In this document: piece by piece, positions 56,482 to 64,000 of the stretch
How positions within the stretch are numbered: the first letter of the stretch is position 1
How the letters are laid out: each line of letters opens with the position of its first letter
Assembly: GCA_015066005.1 (NCBI GenBank)
Contig: SVPF01000001.1
Coordinates: 1-64,000 of the forward strand
Length of the DNA: 64,000 nt
Source: Oscillospiraceae bacterium
GTDB taxonomy: Bacteria; Bacillota; Clostridia; Oscillospirales; Acutalibacteraceae
Direction: 5' to 3'
Translations under genes and position numbers: made by a program
The notes under the pieces: generated by a model
What the model was told of the DNA's origin: nothing
Database searches by the model: none
Seen by the model: the letters and a program-made list of their open reading frames with translations, nothing else

Positions 56482-59286
56482 TTACTCATCTCCTATACCA
56501 AATTCCTCACAACGCCTTGCTATTTCATTATCGGTTTGTCGCATCCAATACTTTAGTGCCTCTCTTGGATTTTTACCGTTATATAAAACCGATTCAAAGG
56601 CATTTGTAATATTACGGGAAACATAATATTCACCCGGCACCGTTGCCAGTGAAATTGATTTGTCGCGCTGCTTTGTGAGAGCATTCAGCTCCTCGCCCGA
56701 CCACGCAACCTGCATATATGCATCCTTATTTGCGGGAGAATATCTGCCCGCAATGCCAAACACCGACTCCAGCTTTCTGCTGTAAATGCTTTGAGTTTGA
56801 CCACTGCTCCACCACTTTAGGAATTCCCAAGCGGCCTTTTTGTTTTGCGCCTTACTCAAGATACATGCGCAGGTGGAAGTGATTATCGCGGTGTTGTTTC
56901 CTTCTTCTACAGAAGGAATTTGTGTCATTTTCCACAAATTCCTAATTTCAGGCGCAGAAGCCTGAAGCTTGTAATAAAAATCGTAAGTGATTATTGTCAG
57001 CGGCAATTCACCCGTTCTGAAACGGTTATAATCGTCCTTTACAATAGGTGCGCCGTATTGACTGTAAAAATCAGTCCACATTTCAAAGGCTTTATTTGCA
57101 ACCGATGATGTAAGCTCTGTAGAGGTTAAGCTATCGTTATAAATTTTGCCGCCCATTTGCAGTACCAAAACGCTGAACATATCAGCAGGAAGGCCTATGT
57201 TCATATTGTTTCTTTGCAAAACCTCTGCAACATCATACATTTCATCCCAGGTTTTCGGGGGTGCTAAGCCTAAATTATCAAAAATATCCGTGCGATAGAA
57301 CATCATATCAAAATTCACGGTTTCAGGTAATGCATAACAATGCCCTTTTATTGAAAAAGCATCTAAAATAGTGTCGGGATAATTACCTACTACAGATTCA
57401 AAATCCGAAAATTCATCAAGCGGCACCACCGCATTTCTTAGTGCCAACGAAACAGGACTTAAACCACCCAAGGAAACATCGGGTCCTCTACCTGAAAGCA
57501 CAGCAGTTTCCAATGTTCCCTGTACCAACTGCAAATTAACCCTTACATCACTTTGGGTTACAAATTCGGAATCAATCATTTCCTTTATAATGTCCGCCTG
57601 GTCTCTACCCGCAGCCGACCAAACCGTTATTACTGTTCCGTCCTTAGAATCGTAAGTATTACCAACTGTGGAATAATCCTCCAAAAAAGCGCCAAAAAAG
57701 GCCTTGATATGAAAGACCATCTTTTCCAAAAAAGAAGCCTTGGTTTCGGGCATAGCTTCATTTTCGGGCACTAAATAAAGCTTATCGAGCGAAAGCGCCT
57801 GTGACTGTAAATTAAGTGACCAGGAAGAAAGAGAGGATAGATTCGACCTGAAGCTTTCAAGCTGTTCTGAAATCGCATCCTGACTTTTTATAAACTTTTT
57901 AAGCTGCTTGCAAATACGGTCTATAAGTGATGCTTCCGAGCCCTTTGTTCCGGTAAGCTTATACATATCGTCAGAAATGCTTGACAATTCCTTATAAACC
58001 GACTTAAAGTCATCCTTTAATTCGGGTATTGATTCGTGCAAATAGTAATTTCGCCACATATCAGGTGTTGTACCCGTTATGGAAACTATTTTTGAATAAT
58101 CGTTATTAAGTGTGTCAACACATTCATTTGTTCGAAGCACAATATCCGAAAGAACACTGAGTGTAGGCACAAGCGTTAATGTATGCCTGCCATTAGAAAG
58201 CCAAACGGTATATTCTCCCGTATCCTTGGCCTTCCAAGAGGAAGTGTACGGAAAAGCAACAGCTGAAAGCTCTTTATAAGGAATTTCGCCGTCTATTTTA
58301 ACCTCACGATAGGTTGATAACCCACGCAAAAAATTTTGCTTATAACGAAAGCCAAGCTTATAAAAGCCGTCTTTTTCCACATCAAATTCCCAAGTAATTT
58401 CTTCAATTCGGTTGTCCCAATTGCCACCGCCGATATTATTAAGACGGGTTTTTATCGGATGCGAAGGTGTTGTGGCGGGGTCCGACCTGTCAGCATTAGG
58501 ATAAAGCATTTGTGATGTTTTTGAAAACGGCTTTTCAGCCTCAAAAACTATAAGCTCGCCCTTGCCAGATTTGTTTGAATTCTCACTCATATATTGCTCA
58601 TATGTAAGCAATTCTTCGGGATTATAAAGCACTAACTTGCCAATAACTATAGGGTCTCTTAGTGCTTTAAGCGTAATTGTATGCTCGCCCGCCGTCAGAT
58701 AAAATGCATAGGGCTCACAATAAATACCCTCATCATCCTGAACTGAATATTCCATCCACTGCGGAACAGAAATATGCTCAGGTCTTATTTGGTTATTATT
58801 GTTGTCGTATAAAAATTCTTCATTTTCATATTCATAAATTCGGGGAAAGGATATGCTTGCGCACTGATTAAATGGAATTTCACCGTCAATAGCCAGGGCA
58901 TATTCAAGAGTTGCTCCCTTGCCTTCAACCGAAAAATATTGAAGCTTTATGCAATAAAGACTGTCATTTGGAACATTAAATTTAAAGGTAACCTCGCCTT
59001 CGCCATTTTCCCAAACAATGCAATTACTTTTATTTTCATAATCAGCAATCTTGGCTACTGCTTCTTCAGAAATATAAGCGTTGCTGTAGTCAAGTTCAAT
59101 TTGATTATCAGGGCGTGGCGTACTGCTGTAAGCCTTGCTGTAAGCATCGTAAGACAATTTTCCCGATGCTTCAGCCATACCATCTGTCGCAGTTAATGCA
59201 TTTTCAGCGGCGACATTCATTGTGGCTACTATAGCAAACGCCAAAGTAATTGCAAAAGCCTTTTGGCACAAACGGTAAAATTTCAC
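56482..59286 (-). CDS. Large ABC solute-binding protein with N-terminal jelly-roll modules (region B)
   Basis: A 934-residue exported protein with the same order as 15295-18156: signal peptide (about 1-27), jelly-roll 1 (about 60-225), jelly-roll 2 (about 245-400, starting IVFEAEKPFSKTSQ), helical linker (about 410-520) and solute-binding domain (about 545-934). Both modules contain a KIDGEIP or AIDGEIPF strand. Solute-binding hallmarks are MFYRTDIFDNL and AAWEFLKWWSSG, and both large proteins share EYYVSRNI/SYYVSRSI near the end. It starts at GTG 59286 with AGGAGG six bases upstream. There is no lipobox, so retention at the surface must depend on other contacts. Confidence 0.85.
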   Translation of the reverse strand: MKFYRLCQKAFAITLAFAIVATMNVAAENALTATDGMAEASGKLSYDAYSKAYSSTPRPDNQIELDYSNAYISEEAVAKIADYENKSNCIVWENGEGEVTFKFNVPNDSLYCIKLQYFSVEGKGATLEYALAIDGEIPFNQCASISFPRIYEYENEEFLYDNNNNQIRPEHISVPQWMEYSVQDDEGIYCEPYAFYLTAGEHTITLKALRDPIVIGKLVLYNPEELLTYEQYMSENSNKSGKGELIVFEAEKPFSKTSQMLYPNADRSDPATTPSHPIKTRLNNIGGGNWDNRIEEITWEFDVEKDGFYKLGFRYKQNFLRGLSTYREVKIDGEIPYKELSAVAFPYTSSWKAKDTGEYTVWLSNGRHTLTLVPTLSVLSDIVLRTNECVDTLNNDYSKIVSITGTTPDMWRNYYLHESIPELKDDFKSVYKELSSISDDMYKLTGTKGSEASLIDRICKQLKKFIKSQDAISEQLESFRSNLSSLSSWSLNLQSQALSLDKLYLVPENEAMPETKASFLEKMVFHIKAFFGAFLEDYSTVGNTYDSKDGTVITVWSAAGRDQADIIKEMIDSEFVTQSDVRVNLQLVQGTLETAVLSGRGPDVSLGGLSPVSLALRNAVVPLDEFSDFESVVGNYPDTILDAFSIKGHCYALPETVNFDMMFYRTDIFDNLGLAPPKTWDEMYDVAEVLQRNNMNIGLPADMFSVLVLQMGGKIYNDSLTSTELTSSVANKAFEMWTDFYSQYGAPIVKDDYNRFRTGELPLTIITYDFYYKLQASAPEIRNLWKMTQIPSVEEGNNTAIITSTCACILSKAQNKKAAWEFLKWWSSGQTQSIYSRKLESVFGIAGRYSPANKDAYMQVAWSGEELNALTKQRDKSISLATVPGEYYVSRNITNAFESVLYNGKNPREALKYWMRQTDNEIARRCEEFGIGDE

Positions 59287-59320
59287 GCATATCCTCCTTT
59301 CCGAGATTTACAAGACTGTT

Positions 59321-60637
59321 TTAATATTCGTTTTCTGTGGCAAGCTTTTTGTTGATAGAATCAATTTGTGCCTGCAAAATGGGGTATGTTGTTTCAACAT
59401 TGGTTGACCACGGTGTGCCCCAGTCAACAGTGCTGTTAAACATTGTAAATATTTCTGTTTGACCAAAATTCCCCACACCTGCAACACGGCCTAAAACTGC
59501 GGTTTGATTTTTGCCGCTTTCACACCATTCGGTAACCTCTTCAACATCAGCGGGATAATCATAAAGGTCTTTATACTCCTGATAAACCTTTCGTCCGTCC
59601 TCAGTATCCTGAAGCCATCTGCTTACGGCAGCCCACGCAAGTGCGCCTCCCGGATTTTTAGCGCCCTTTGAAAGCCATAAGCCCGAATAGTTTGCAAGTG
59701 TATACCACTTATCTGCACCGTCCATCTTAGGTGCAGGAGCGACGCCTATAACACCGTCTGTAAACTTATCAACATAAGAAGAAACCTGCCAGCTGGAATC
59801 AACAAGCATTGCACAATTGCCCTTCCAAATATCACCGCCGGAGCAACCAAGCTTGTTGATATTGAAAAGCACGTCCATAAACTTTGCAATTTGGGGACTG
59901 CGAATATTGTTTTCAAAGGTGCCGTCTTGATTTACTTTTACGAAATCCTCACCGCAGGACATATAAGCATCAATTGCGGTTACCGTACCGCCGTAAATAT
60001 CGACCGTACCGTCACGGTTAGTGTCCTGAGTTAATTCCTTGGATAATTCAAGAAATTTGCTCCAAGTCCACTGATCCTTTTTGAAAAGCTCGTAAGGTGT
60101 TTCTAAACCGGCATTTTCAAACATCTTGCGATTATAGTATGTACGACCTGCCGATGTAGTTCTTACATAGCAGTTATAATTTACTCCGCGGTACTTTAGG
60201 GGATTTTCATCTAAATAATCCCAAAAAGGATCAGAGGTGTCAATGTGCTTTGAAACATCATCAACCAAGCCGTTCAATATAAAGTTGGGAAAATCAGCCA
60301 TCTTAAAGAAAACCATATCAGGCGCCTGGTCAGAAAGTATAAGCTGAATAGCCTTGCTAGTAAGCTCCTGATAAGTAGTTCTTACAACCTCTACCCTGCA
60401 GCCGTATTTTTCCTGCAATTGCTTATTTATAAAGCCTAAAGCAGTAGTAGGGTCGTCAAGCACTTCTTGTGAATCCCAGCAAAGCCACTTTACTGTATCC
60501 GATTTAATTTCAAGCTCAGGCAAGCTGGTGTTTGCCCTGTTCCCCGAACCCGAACCGCCGCCGGATTTGCCGCATGCCGAAAAGCAGCAAGCTACCATAA
60601 CCAGCGCTGTAAAAATACAAACTAATCTTTTAAACAT
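59321..60637 (-). CDS. ABC transporter solute-binding lipoprotein (family 1, region B)
   Basis: A 438-residue lipoprotein (FSAC, C22) of the family 1 solute-binding fold, followed by a Gly/Ser linker. Typical segments are DTVKWLCWDSQEVLDDP, APDMVFFKMADFPN and PGGALAWAAVSRWL. TTGGAGG precedes ATG 60637. It is the first gene of region B and lies opposite the AraC-type regulator gene at 60777, which probably controls it. It is separated by 34 bases from the large solute-binding gene, so two different binding proteins may serve the two permease pairs. Confidence 0.9.
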   Translation of the reverse strand: MFKRLVCIFTALVMVACCFSACGKSGGGSGSGNRANTSLPELEIKSDTVKWLCWDSQEVLDDPTTALGFINKQLQEKYGCRVEVVRTTYQELTSKAIQLILSDQAPDMVFFKMADFPNFILNGLVDDVSKHIDTSDPFWDYLDENPLKYRGVNYNCYVRTTSAGRTYYNRKMFENAGLETPYELFKKDQWTWSKFLELSKELTQDTNRDGTVDIYGGTVTAIDAYMSCGEDFVKVNQDGTFENNIRSPQIAKFMDVLFNINKLGCSGGDIWKGNCAMLVDSSWQVSSYVDKFTDGVIGVAPAPKMDGADKWYTLANYSGLWLSKGAKNPGGALAWAAVSRWLQDTEDGRKVYQEYKDLYDYPADVEEVTEWCESGKNQTAVLGRVAGVGNFGQTEIFTMFNSTVDWGTPWSTNVETTYPILQAQIDSINKKLATENEY

Positions 60638-60710
60638 ATTCTTACCTCCAACAATTTATAAAAAGGTCAACTTTACATTGGCCGATTTTACCACTAACCT
60701 AAAATAACCA

Positions 60711-60739
60711 TTGCAATTATTTTTTCTTTGTCATATAAT
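60711..60739 (+). promoter_or_regulatory. Promoter of the AraC-type regulator in the divergent intergenic region
   Basis: TTGCAA (60711-60716) and TATAAT (60734-60739) are separated by exactly 17 bases and lie about 38 bases before ATG 60777. TTGCAA is self-complementary, and on the minus strand a TAAAAT (60685-60690) lies 20 bases from it, so the opposite solute-binding gene might share this element; that part is weak. Confidence 0.65.
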
Positions 60740-60776
60740 TCACTTGAGATTCCCAAAAACTTTTGAGGTGCCCAAA

Positions 60777-61661
60777 ATGATAACTAAACTTCCTTCAAAT
60801 AAGCTAATTGAATCTTTAACCGAATTCCACTTTGAAAAGCTTTATGAGCTTTCCAGTTTTAACAGCATAGATTTGTTGCAATATTCAGATGTGCAATATA
60901 ATCACTCATCTGCCATACCGCCGCAGCACCGCCAATGGTGTGATGAAATCACCTATGTTTACGGTGGGCAGGGTACCATCTTACACAATGGCAAAACCTA
61001 CGAAATCTCAAGCGGTCAAATTCATCTTTGTTGCAAAGAGGATATGCACCAAATTTTTAACAACAAGGGCGGAACCTTGCGTTTTTATTGCATTGGGTAT
61101 GATGTACACCCTGAAAATCCGCTTTACAAGCTGGTGCAGGAAATTCGCAAAAAGGTTAGCCAAAGTGAAAGTCCGATTATAAACGATTCGTGGGAATTGC
61201 GATCAGCTTTTGAGCACACACTTTTTACACTTTATAATCAGGAAAATCCTCAGCTTTCCAAGCATATAGCCGCTTGCAGTCTTAACTATATCCTTTCGGT
61301 AATATTAAACGGATACCTTCAAAAAAATACACCAAAAATCAAAAAAAGTATACCTAAGGAAAACATGCTGTTTCAAATAATGGGTTACTTAAAAAGTAAC
61401 GTTTATGACATAAACGCGCTTAAAAAAATGCCTACTGAGCTTGGGTACAGCTATTCACACCTTTCGCACTTTTTCTCAGACACAACCGGAAAAAACTTAA
61501 AAGAATATTTTCTCAGCTTGAGAATGGAAACCGCGCATTCGCATTTAAAGGAAAATGTACCGGTAACTACAGTTGCAGAATTGCTTGGTTATTCTTCCAT
61601 TCACACATTTTCACGCGCTTACAAAGCATATTTTCAAAATTCGCCCAGTGACCACAAATAA
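60777..61661 (+). CDS. AraC-family transcriptional regulator
   Basis: A 294-residue cytoplasmic regulator. The N-terminal cupin-like sensor (about 35-115) contains GTILHNGKTYEISSGQIHL. The C-terminal AraC domain has two helix-turn-helix units: ELGYSYSHLSHFFSDTTGKN and VAELLGYSSIHTFSRAYKAY. ATG 60777 has GAGGTG upstream; an upstream in-frame TTG at 60711 is inside the -35 box and cannot be the start. It is divergent from the region B solute-binding gene and probably activates that operon when the sensor binds a sugar. Confidence 0.88.
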   Translation: MITKLPSNKLIESLTEFHFEKLYELSSFNSIDLLQYSDVQYNHSSAIPPQHRQWCDEITYVYGGQGTILHNGKTYEISSGQIHLCCKEDMHQIFNNKGGTLRFYCIGYDVHPENPLYKLVQEIRKKVSQSESPIINDSWELRSAFEHTLFTLYNQENPQLSKHIAACSLNYILSVILNGYLQKNTPKIKKSIPKENMLFQIMGYLKSNVYDINALKKMPTELGYSYSHLSHFFSDTTGKNLKEYFLSLRMETAHSHLKENVPVTTVAELLGYSSIHTFSRAYKAYFQNSPSDHK

Positions 61662-61976
61662 ATTATACAGCCAATACCTAATTTTGTCTTTATCATATAT
61701 TGGATTATATTTTATCATTTCTTGCAATAAATTTCATTCTTGATTTTTGAACTCTTCCGTTTATTTACAGTAAATGAATTTTTTGTAAATTCTTCATTTT
61801 TCGGCGAAATAATATATATATGTTACAATTATACCAATTTCTTTTAGTAATTTTGCCGCTTTAGCGATTCTTATTTTTTGTCATTTCGTTTTTTTAAAAA
61901 TGGGGTTTTGCTAACGTTGCGCACTTTTCAATTGTGCATTTTTGTCTTTTTTAAACCATTATTGCGAGGTGTTTTT
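61662..61976 (+). other. Gap between AraC gene and PhnP-like gene: weak promoter signals only
   Basis: This 315-base, very AT-rich gap holds no gene. A weak candidate promoter is TTTACA (61764-61769) with TAAATT (61786-61791), 16 bases apart. A small inverted repeat GCAC-N9-GTGC near 61920-61938 is followed by T-rich sequence. No clear terminator follows the AraC gene. Confidence 0.35.
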
Positions 61977-62801
61977 ATGATAATAAAATTCCTTGGCACT
62001 GCCGCAGCAGAAGGAATCCCTGCTTTATTTTGCCGTTGCAACACCTGTTTAGAAGCCCGAAAAACAGGCGGAAAAGAGCTTAGAACCCGTTCTCAAACCA
62101 TAGTTGACGGAAAACTGATGATAGATTTTCCTGCCGAAACCTATGCGCATTCACTGCAACACAATATACAACTAAGTCAAGTGAAGCATTACTTAATAAC
62201 CCATTCACACGACGACCACTTTTACCCGCAGGACATTGCAATGCTTGCAAAAATGTTTTCAGGTATATCTGAAAACACCGAAAAATTCTATTTTTACGGC
62301 AGTGATGATGTAGCGCTTCTTGCGAAACCGTTTATAGAAAAAACATTCGGTACTGCTGATTTTATAACGCTTGAACCCTTTAAAACATATACAATTGCAA
62401 GTTATTCGGTAACACCGCTTAAAGCAACGCACAACACAAAAACTCCCTTTATTTACATAATTAGCGATGGTACAAAGCAAATGCTTTATGCACACGATAC
62501 AGGGCTGTTTTGCAAAGAAACCGAAGACTATTTATATAATGAAAAGCCTTATTTTGATTTAATTTCCTTTGATTGCTGCTGCGGTACATGGCCTGATGTT
62601 AACCATGGTACGCACTTGTCCCTTGGAAACATTAAAACAATTTGTGAAAAGATGCAAAAATATGGCATAATCGATAAGCACACCAAGCTTTGCTGTAACC
62701 ATTTTTCACACAACGCATCAAATGTTTTATATAATAATCATAAAATATATGAGGATGAAGGCTTTATTATGACATATGACGGACTGGAAATTGAATTTTA
62801 G
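61977..62801 (+). CDS. PhnP-like metallo-beta-lactamase-fold hydrolase
   Basis: A 274-residue cytoplasmic metallo-hydrolase. It begins IIKFLGTAAAEGIPALFCRC with a conserved Cys pattern (CRCNTC) seen in PhnP-like proteins. The metal motif is THSHDDHFYPQD; later His/Asp ligands are probably in YAHDTG and CNHFSHNA. PhnP itself is a phosphodiesterase acting on cyclic phosphorylated ribose; this protein may act on another phosphodiester or ester. ATG 61977 with GCGAGGTG is chosen over an upstream frame extension to 61878 that has no such site and no conserved sequence. It converges on the second AraC gene with a shared terminator. Confidence 0.82.
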   Translation: MIIKFLGTAAAEGIPALFCRCNTCLEARKTGGKELRTRSQTIVDGKLMIDFPAETYAHSLQHNIQLSQVKHYLITHSHDDHFYPQDIAMLAKMFSGISENTEKFYFYGSDDVALLAKPFIEKTFGTADFITLEPFKTYTIASYSVTPLKATHNTKTPFIYIISDGTKQMLYAHDTGLFCKETEDYLYNEKPYFDLISFDCCCGTWPDVNHGTHLSLGNIKTICEKMQKYGIIDKHTKLCCNHFSHNASNVLYNNHKIYEDEGFIMTYDGLEIEF

Positions 62802-62807
62802 GCGCAA

Positions 62808-62837
62808 AAAAACCAACACATTATTGTGTTGGTTTTT
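62808..62837. terminator. Bidirectional terminator between convergent genes
   Basis: AAAAACCAACACA (62808-62820) pairs with TGTGTTGGTTTTT (62825-62837) around TTAT, a 13-base-pair stem flanked by A and T runs on both sides. It serves the PhnP-like gene on the plus strand. The minus-strand AraC gene ends inside it, the last codons lying in one arm. Confidence 0.88.
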
Positions 62838-63729
62838 CCATATATGCACTTTCGGTTTCTATACTTTTACGATAATCAGTTGGACTTTTGCCAAATTTGT
62901 TTTTAAATGCCCTGCTGAATGTATATATTGAAGAATACTTTAAAAGCTCAGAAATTTCTCCTATTGATAGTCTGTTTTCCTTTATAAGCATCGCCGAAAC
63001 ATCCAACCGCCTTAAAGTATAATATTGCATTAGCGTTTCACCTGTGGTTTTACGAAAAACATCCGAAATATAACTATAGCTATAACCAAAATATTCGGAA
63101 AGCGACCTGAGATTATCAATAGCATAAATATGTGTGCTAATGTAATTCATAATCTGATAGCAAAGTTCCTGTGAAGAATCAACATTTAGCTTAGGTTTGT
63201 CGTATTTGTTTTCAAAATCCCTTATCAAATACCTTGTTATCTGATTAAGCGTGCAAATAAGTATATCATCAGAATAATCATCATTAAACAATGTTTCCGA
63301 TATGCTGTTTCCTATTAAATATTCTATATCCTTATTAGTAAAGATTCTTTTTGTTGGGTCACTGTTATAAAACATTATTTCGTCCAGCTTAGACAGCAAT
63401 TTTTCGTCATTGGGCCAAAAGGAAAGAAAATTATACTTTAACGGGTCGTTTTTATCGGTATCAATTGCATGTATATCACCCGGGAAGGAAACATAAATTT
63501 CCCCCTCTTTAATGGGCACGCAAACACCATTTGTATATATATAACCCTTGCCGTCAAAAATTTGTGTCAGTTCAAACCAATTTCTATGAATATGAGTTTC
63601 AATAAAAGAATCGTTCTTGCAATGTGTCCTGCCGATTTGAAAAAGCTGTATATTGCCAAGCTGCAGTGGGTTTTCAACATAATATTTTTCTATATGAAAT
63701 TTTCGAACCAAATTAATTTCATTTTCCAT
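62821..63729 (-). CDS. AraC-family transcriptional regulator (second)
   Basis: A 302-residue regulator with an N-terminal cupin-like part (HIHRNWFELTQIFDGKGYIY, with the His pair typical of sugar-sensing AraC proteins) and a C-terminal double helix-turn-helix (YFGYSYSYISDVFRKTTGET; ISELLKYSSIYTFSRAFKNK). ATG 63729 follows GTGGTGAT and lies about nine bases after the predicted transcription start; an in-frame codon at 63768 lies in the promoter and is rejected. It is divergent from the oxidoreductase gene at 63918, which is therefore a likely target. It is related to, but distinct from, 60777-61661. Confidence 0.88.
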   Translation of the reverse strand: MENEINLVRKFHIEKYYVENPLQLGNIQLFQIGRTHCKNDSFIETHIHRNWFELTQIFDGKGYIYTNGVCVPIKEGEIYVSFPGDIHAIDTDKNDPLKYNFLSFWPNDEKLLSKLDEIMFYNSDPTKRIFTNKDIEYLIGNSISETLFNDDYSDDILICTLNQITRYLIRDFENKYDKPKLNVDSSQELCYQIMNYISTHIYAIDNLRSLSEYFGYSYSYISDVFRKTTGETLMQYYTLRRLDVSAMLIKENRLSIGEISELLKYSSIYTFSRAFKNKFGKSPTDYRKSIETESAYMEKPTQ

Positions 63730-63745
63730 ATTATCACCACAAACG

Positions 63746-63774
63746 ATTATACACCATATATTTAGCAATGTAAA
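63746..63774 (-). promoter_or_regulatory. Promoter of the second AraC-type regulator
   Basis: On the minus strand TTTACA (63769-63774) and a perfect TATAAT (63746-63751) are 17 bases apart, with the start codon at 63729. The untranslated leader would be only about ten bases. Confidence 0.75.
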
Positions 63775-63815
63775 TAAAATGTATAAAAATCAGCCACTAA
63801 AAACTTGCTTTTTAG

Positions 63816-63887
63816 CTAAAATCTAAAAAAATGCTAAATTTTAGATAAAAAAAAGACATTTAATTTTTTGCAAACGGATTATATAAT
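63816..63887 (+). promoter_or_regulatory. Inverted repeat and -10 box upstream of the oxidoreductase gene
   Basis: CTAAAATCTA (63816-63825) and TAAATTTTAG (63835-63844) form an imperfect inverted repeat with one mismatch. Downstream is TATAAT (63882-63887), about 31 bases before ATG 63918, with a poor TTTAAT -35 at 63859-63864. The repeat lies upstream of the promoter, where an AraC-type activator would bind; the second AraC protein is the nearest candidate. Confidence 0.45.
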
Positions 63888-63917
63888 ATATTTACAAAGC
63901 TATTTGGAGGTATTCCT

Positions 63918-64000
63918 ATGAAGAAAAAGATTATTGCAGTAATTGGCTGCGGAAGAATTGCTCATAATGCACATATGCCCGCCTTTTCAAAAATGGATAA
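63918..64000 (+). CDS. Gfo/Idh/MocA-family oxidoreductase, N-terminal fragment at window edge
   Basis: Only 27 codons are in the window. They begin MKKKIIAVIGCGRIAHNAH, with the Rossmann dinucleotide loop GCGRIA typical of Gfo/Idh/MocA dehydrogenases, followed by MPAFSKM as in many members. TTTGGAGG precedes ATG 63918. The rest lies beyond the right edge. It would oxidise or reduce a sugar-type substrate with NAD(P). Confidence 0.75.
   Translation, partial: MKKKIIAVIGCGRIAHNAHMPAFSKMD

Noticed and set aside
60711..60776. N-terminal extension of the AraC regulator starting at TTG 60711
   Set aside because: That TTG is part of a TTGCAA -35 box with a 17-base spacer to TATAAT; ATG 60777 has its own ribosome binding site.

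Overview
The window is about 64 kb of AT-rich DNA with strong AGGAGG-type ribosome binding sites, TTGnnn/TATAAT promoters and frequent TTG/GTG starts. It carries InlB-type (Listeria-Bacteroides) repeats, lipoproteins and MalF/MalG-type sugar transporters. This suggests a Firmicute of the class Clostridia, probably an uncultured gut or fermenter-associated glycan degrader; nothing here fixes genus or species. No rRNA, tRNA, CRISPR array, insertion sequence or phage was seen.

Layout. From position 1 to 60,637 every gene lies on the minus strand, so the locus reads right to left as one large carbohydrate-utilisation island. At the right end are a divergent AraC regulator (60,777, plus), a PhnP-like metallo-hydrolase (plus), a convergent second AraC regulator (minus) and the first codons of a Gfo/Idh/MocA oxidoreductase (plus).

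Region B (29,605-60,637) starts with a solute-binding lipoprotein. It continues with a very large solute-binding protein carrying N-terminal jelly-roll modules, a MalF/MalG permease pair, an NHL-propeller/TPR/YIP1 membrane protein, a DUF5696-like exported protein and a second MalF/MalG pair. After these come three exported beta-helix proteins, a membrane-anchored jelly-roll protein, a giant exported phosphoesterase with jelly-roll repeats, a 37-residue peptide and a hairpin. A fourth beta-helix protein, a second giant jelly-roll protein, a GtaA/DUF4965-like protein, two sugar isomerase/epimerase-like TIM barrels and an oxidoreductase follow, ended by a terminator at 29,563-29,595.

Region A (7,263-29,301) starts with a regulator that joins a periplasmic-binding-like sensor to a C-terminal LuxR-like helix-turn-helix. 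Next come a solute-binding lipoprotein, a giant InlB-repeat surface protein broken by an apparent frameshift, and a GH16 lipoprotein. The region then repeats the same seven-gene core as region B in the same order: large solute-binding protein, MalF, MalG, NHL/TPR/YIP1, DUF5696, MalF, MalG. Downstream are a tandem metallo-beta-lactamase-fold protein, a GH2 beta-galactosidase and a partial giant exported protein at the left edge.

How it may work. Surface jelly-roll, beta-helix and InlB-repeat proteins and the GH16 enzyme would bind and cut an extracellular beta-glycan. The solute-binding proteins and four permease pairs would import oligosaccharides, presumably using an ATPase encoded elsewhere since none is present. 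The GH2 enzyme, isomerases and dehydrogenases would process the sugars inside, under AraC and PBP/LuxR-type control. The strongest candidate for an undescribed system is the duplicated seven-gene transporter/DUF5696/propeller-YIP1 core. The next is the 37-residue peptide translated directly behind the giant phosphoesterase.
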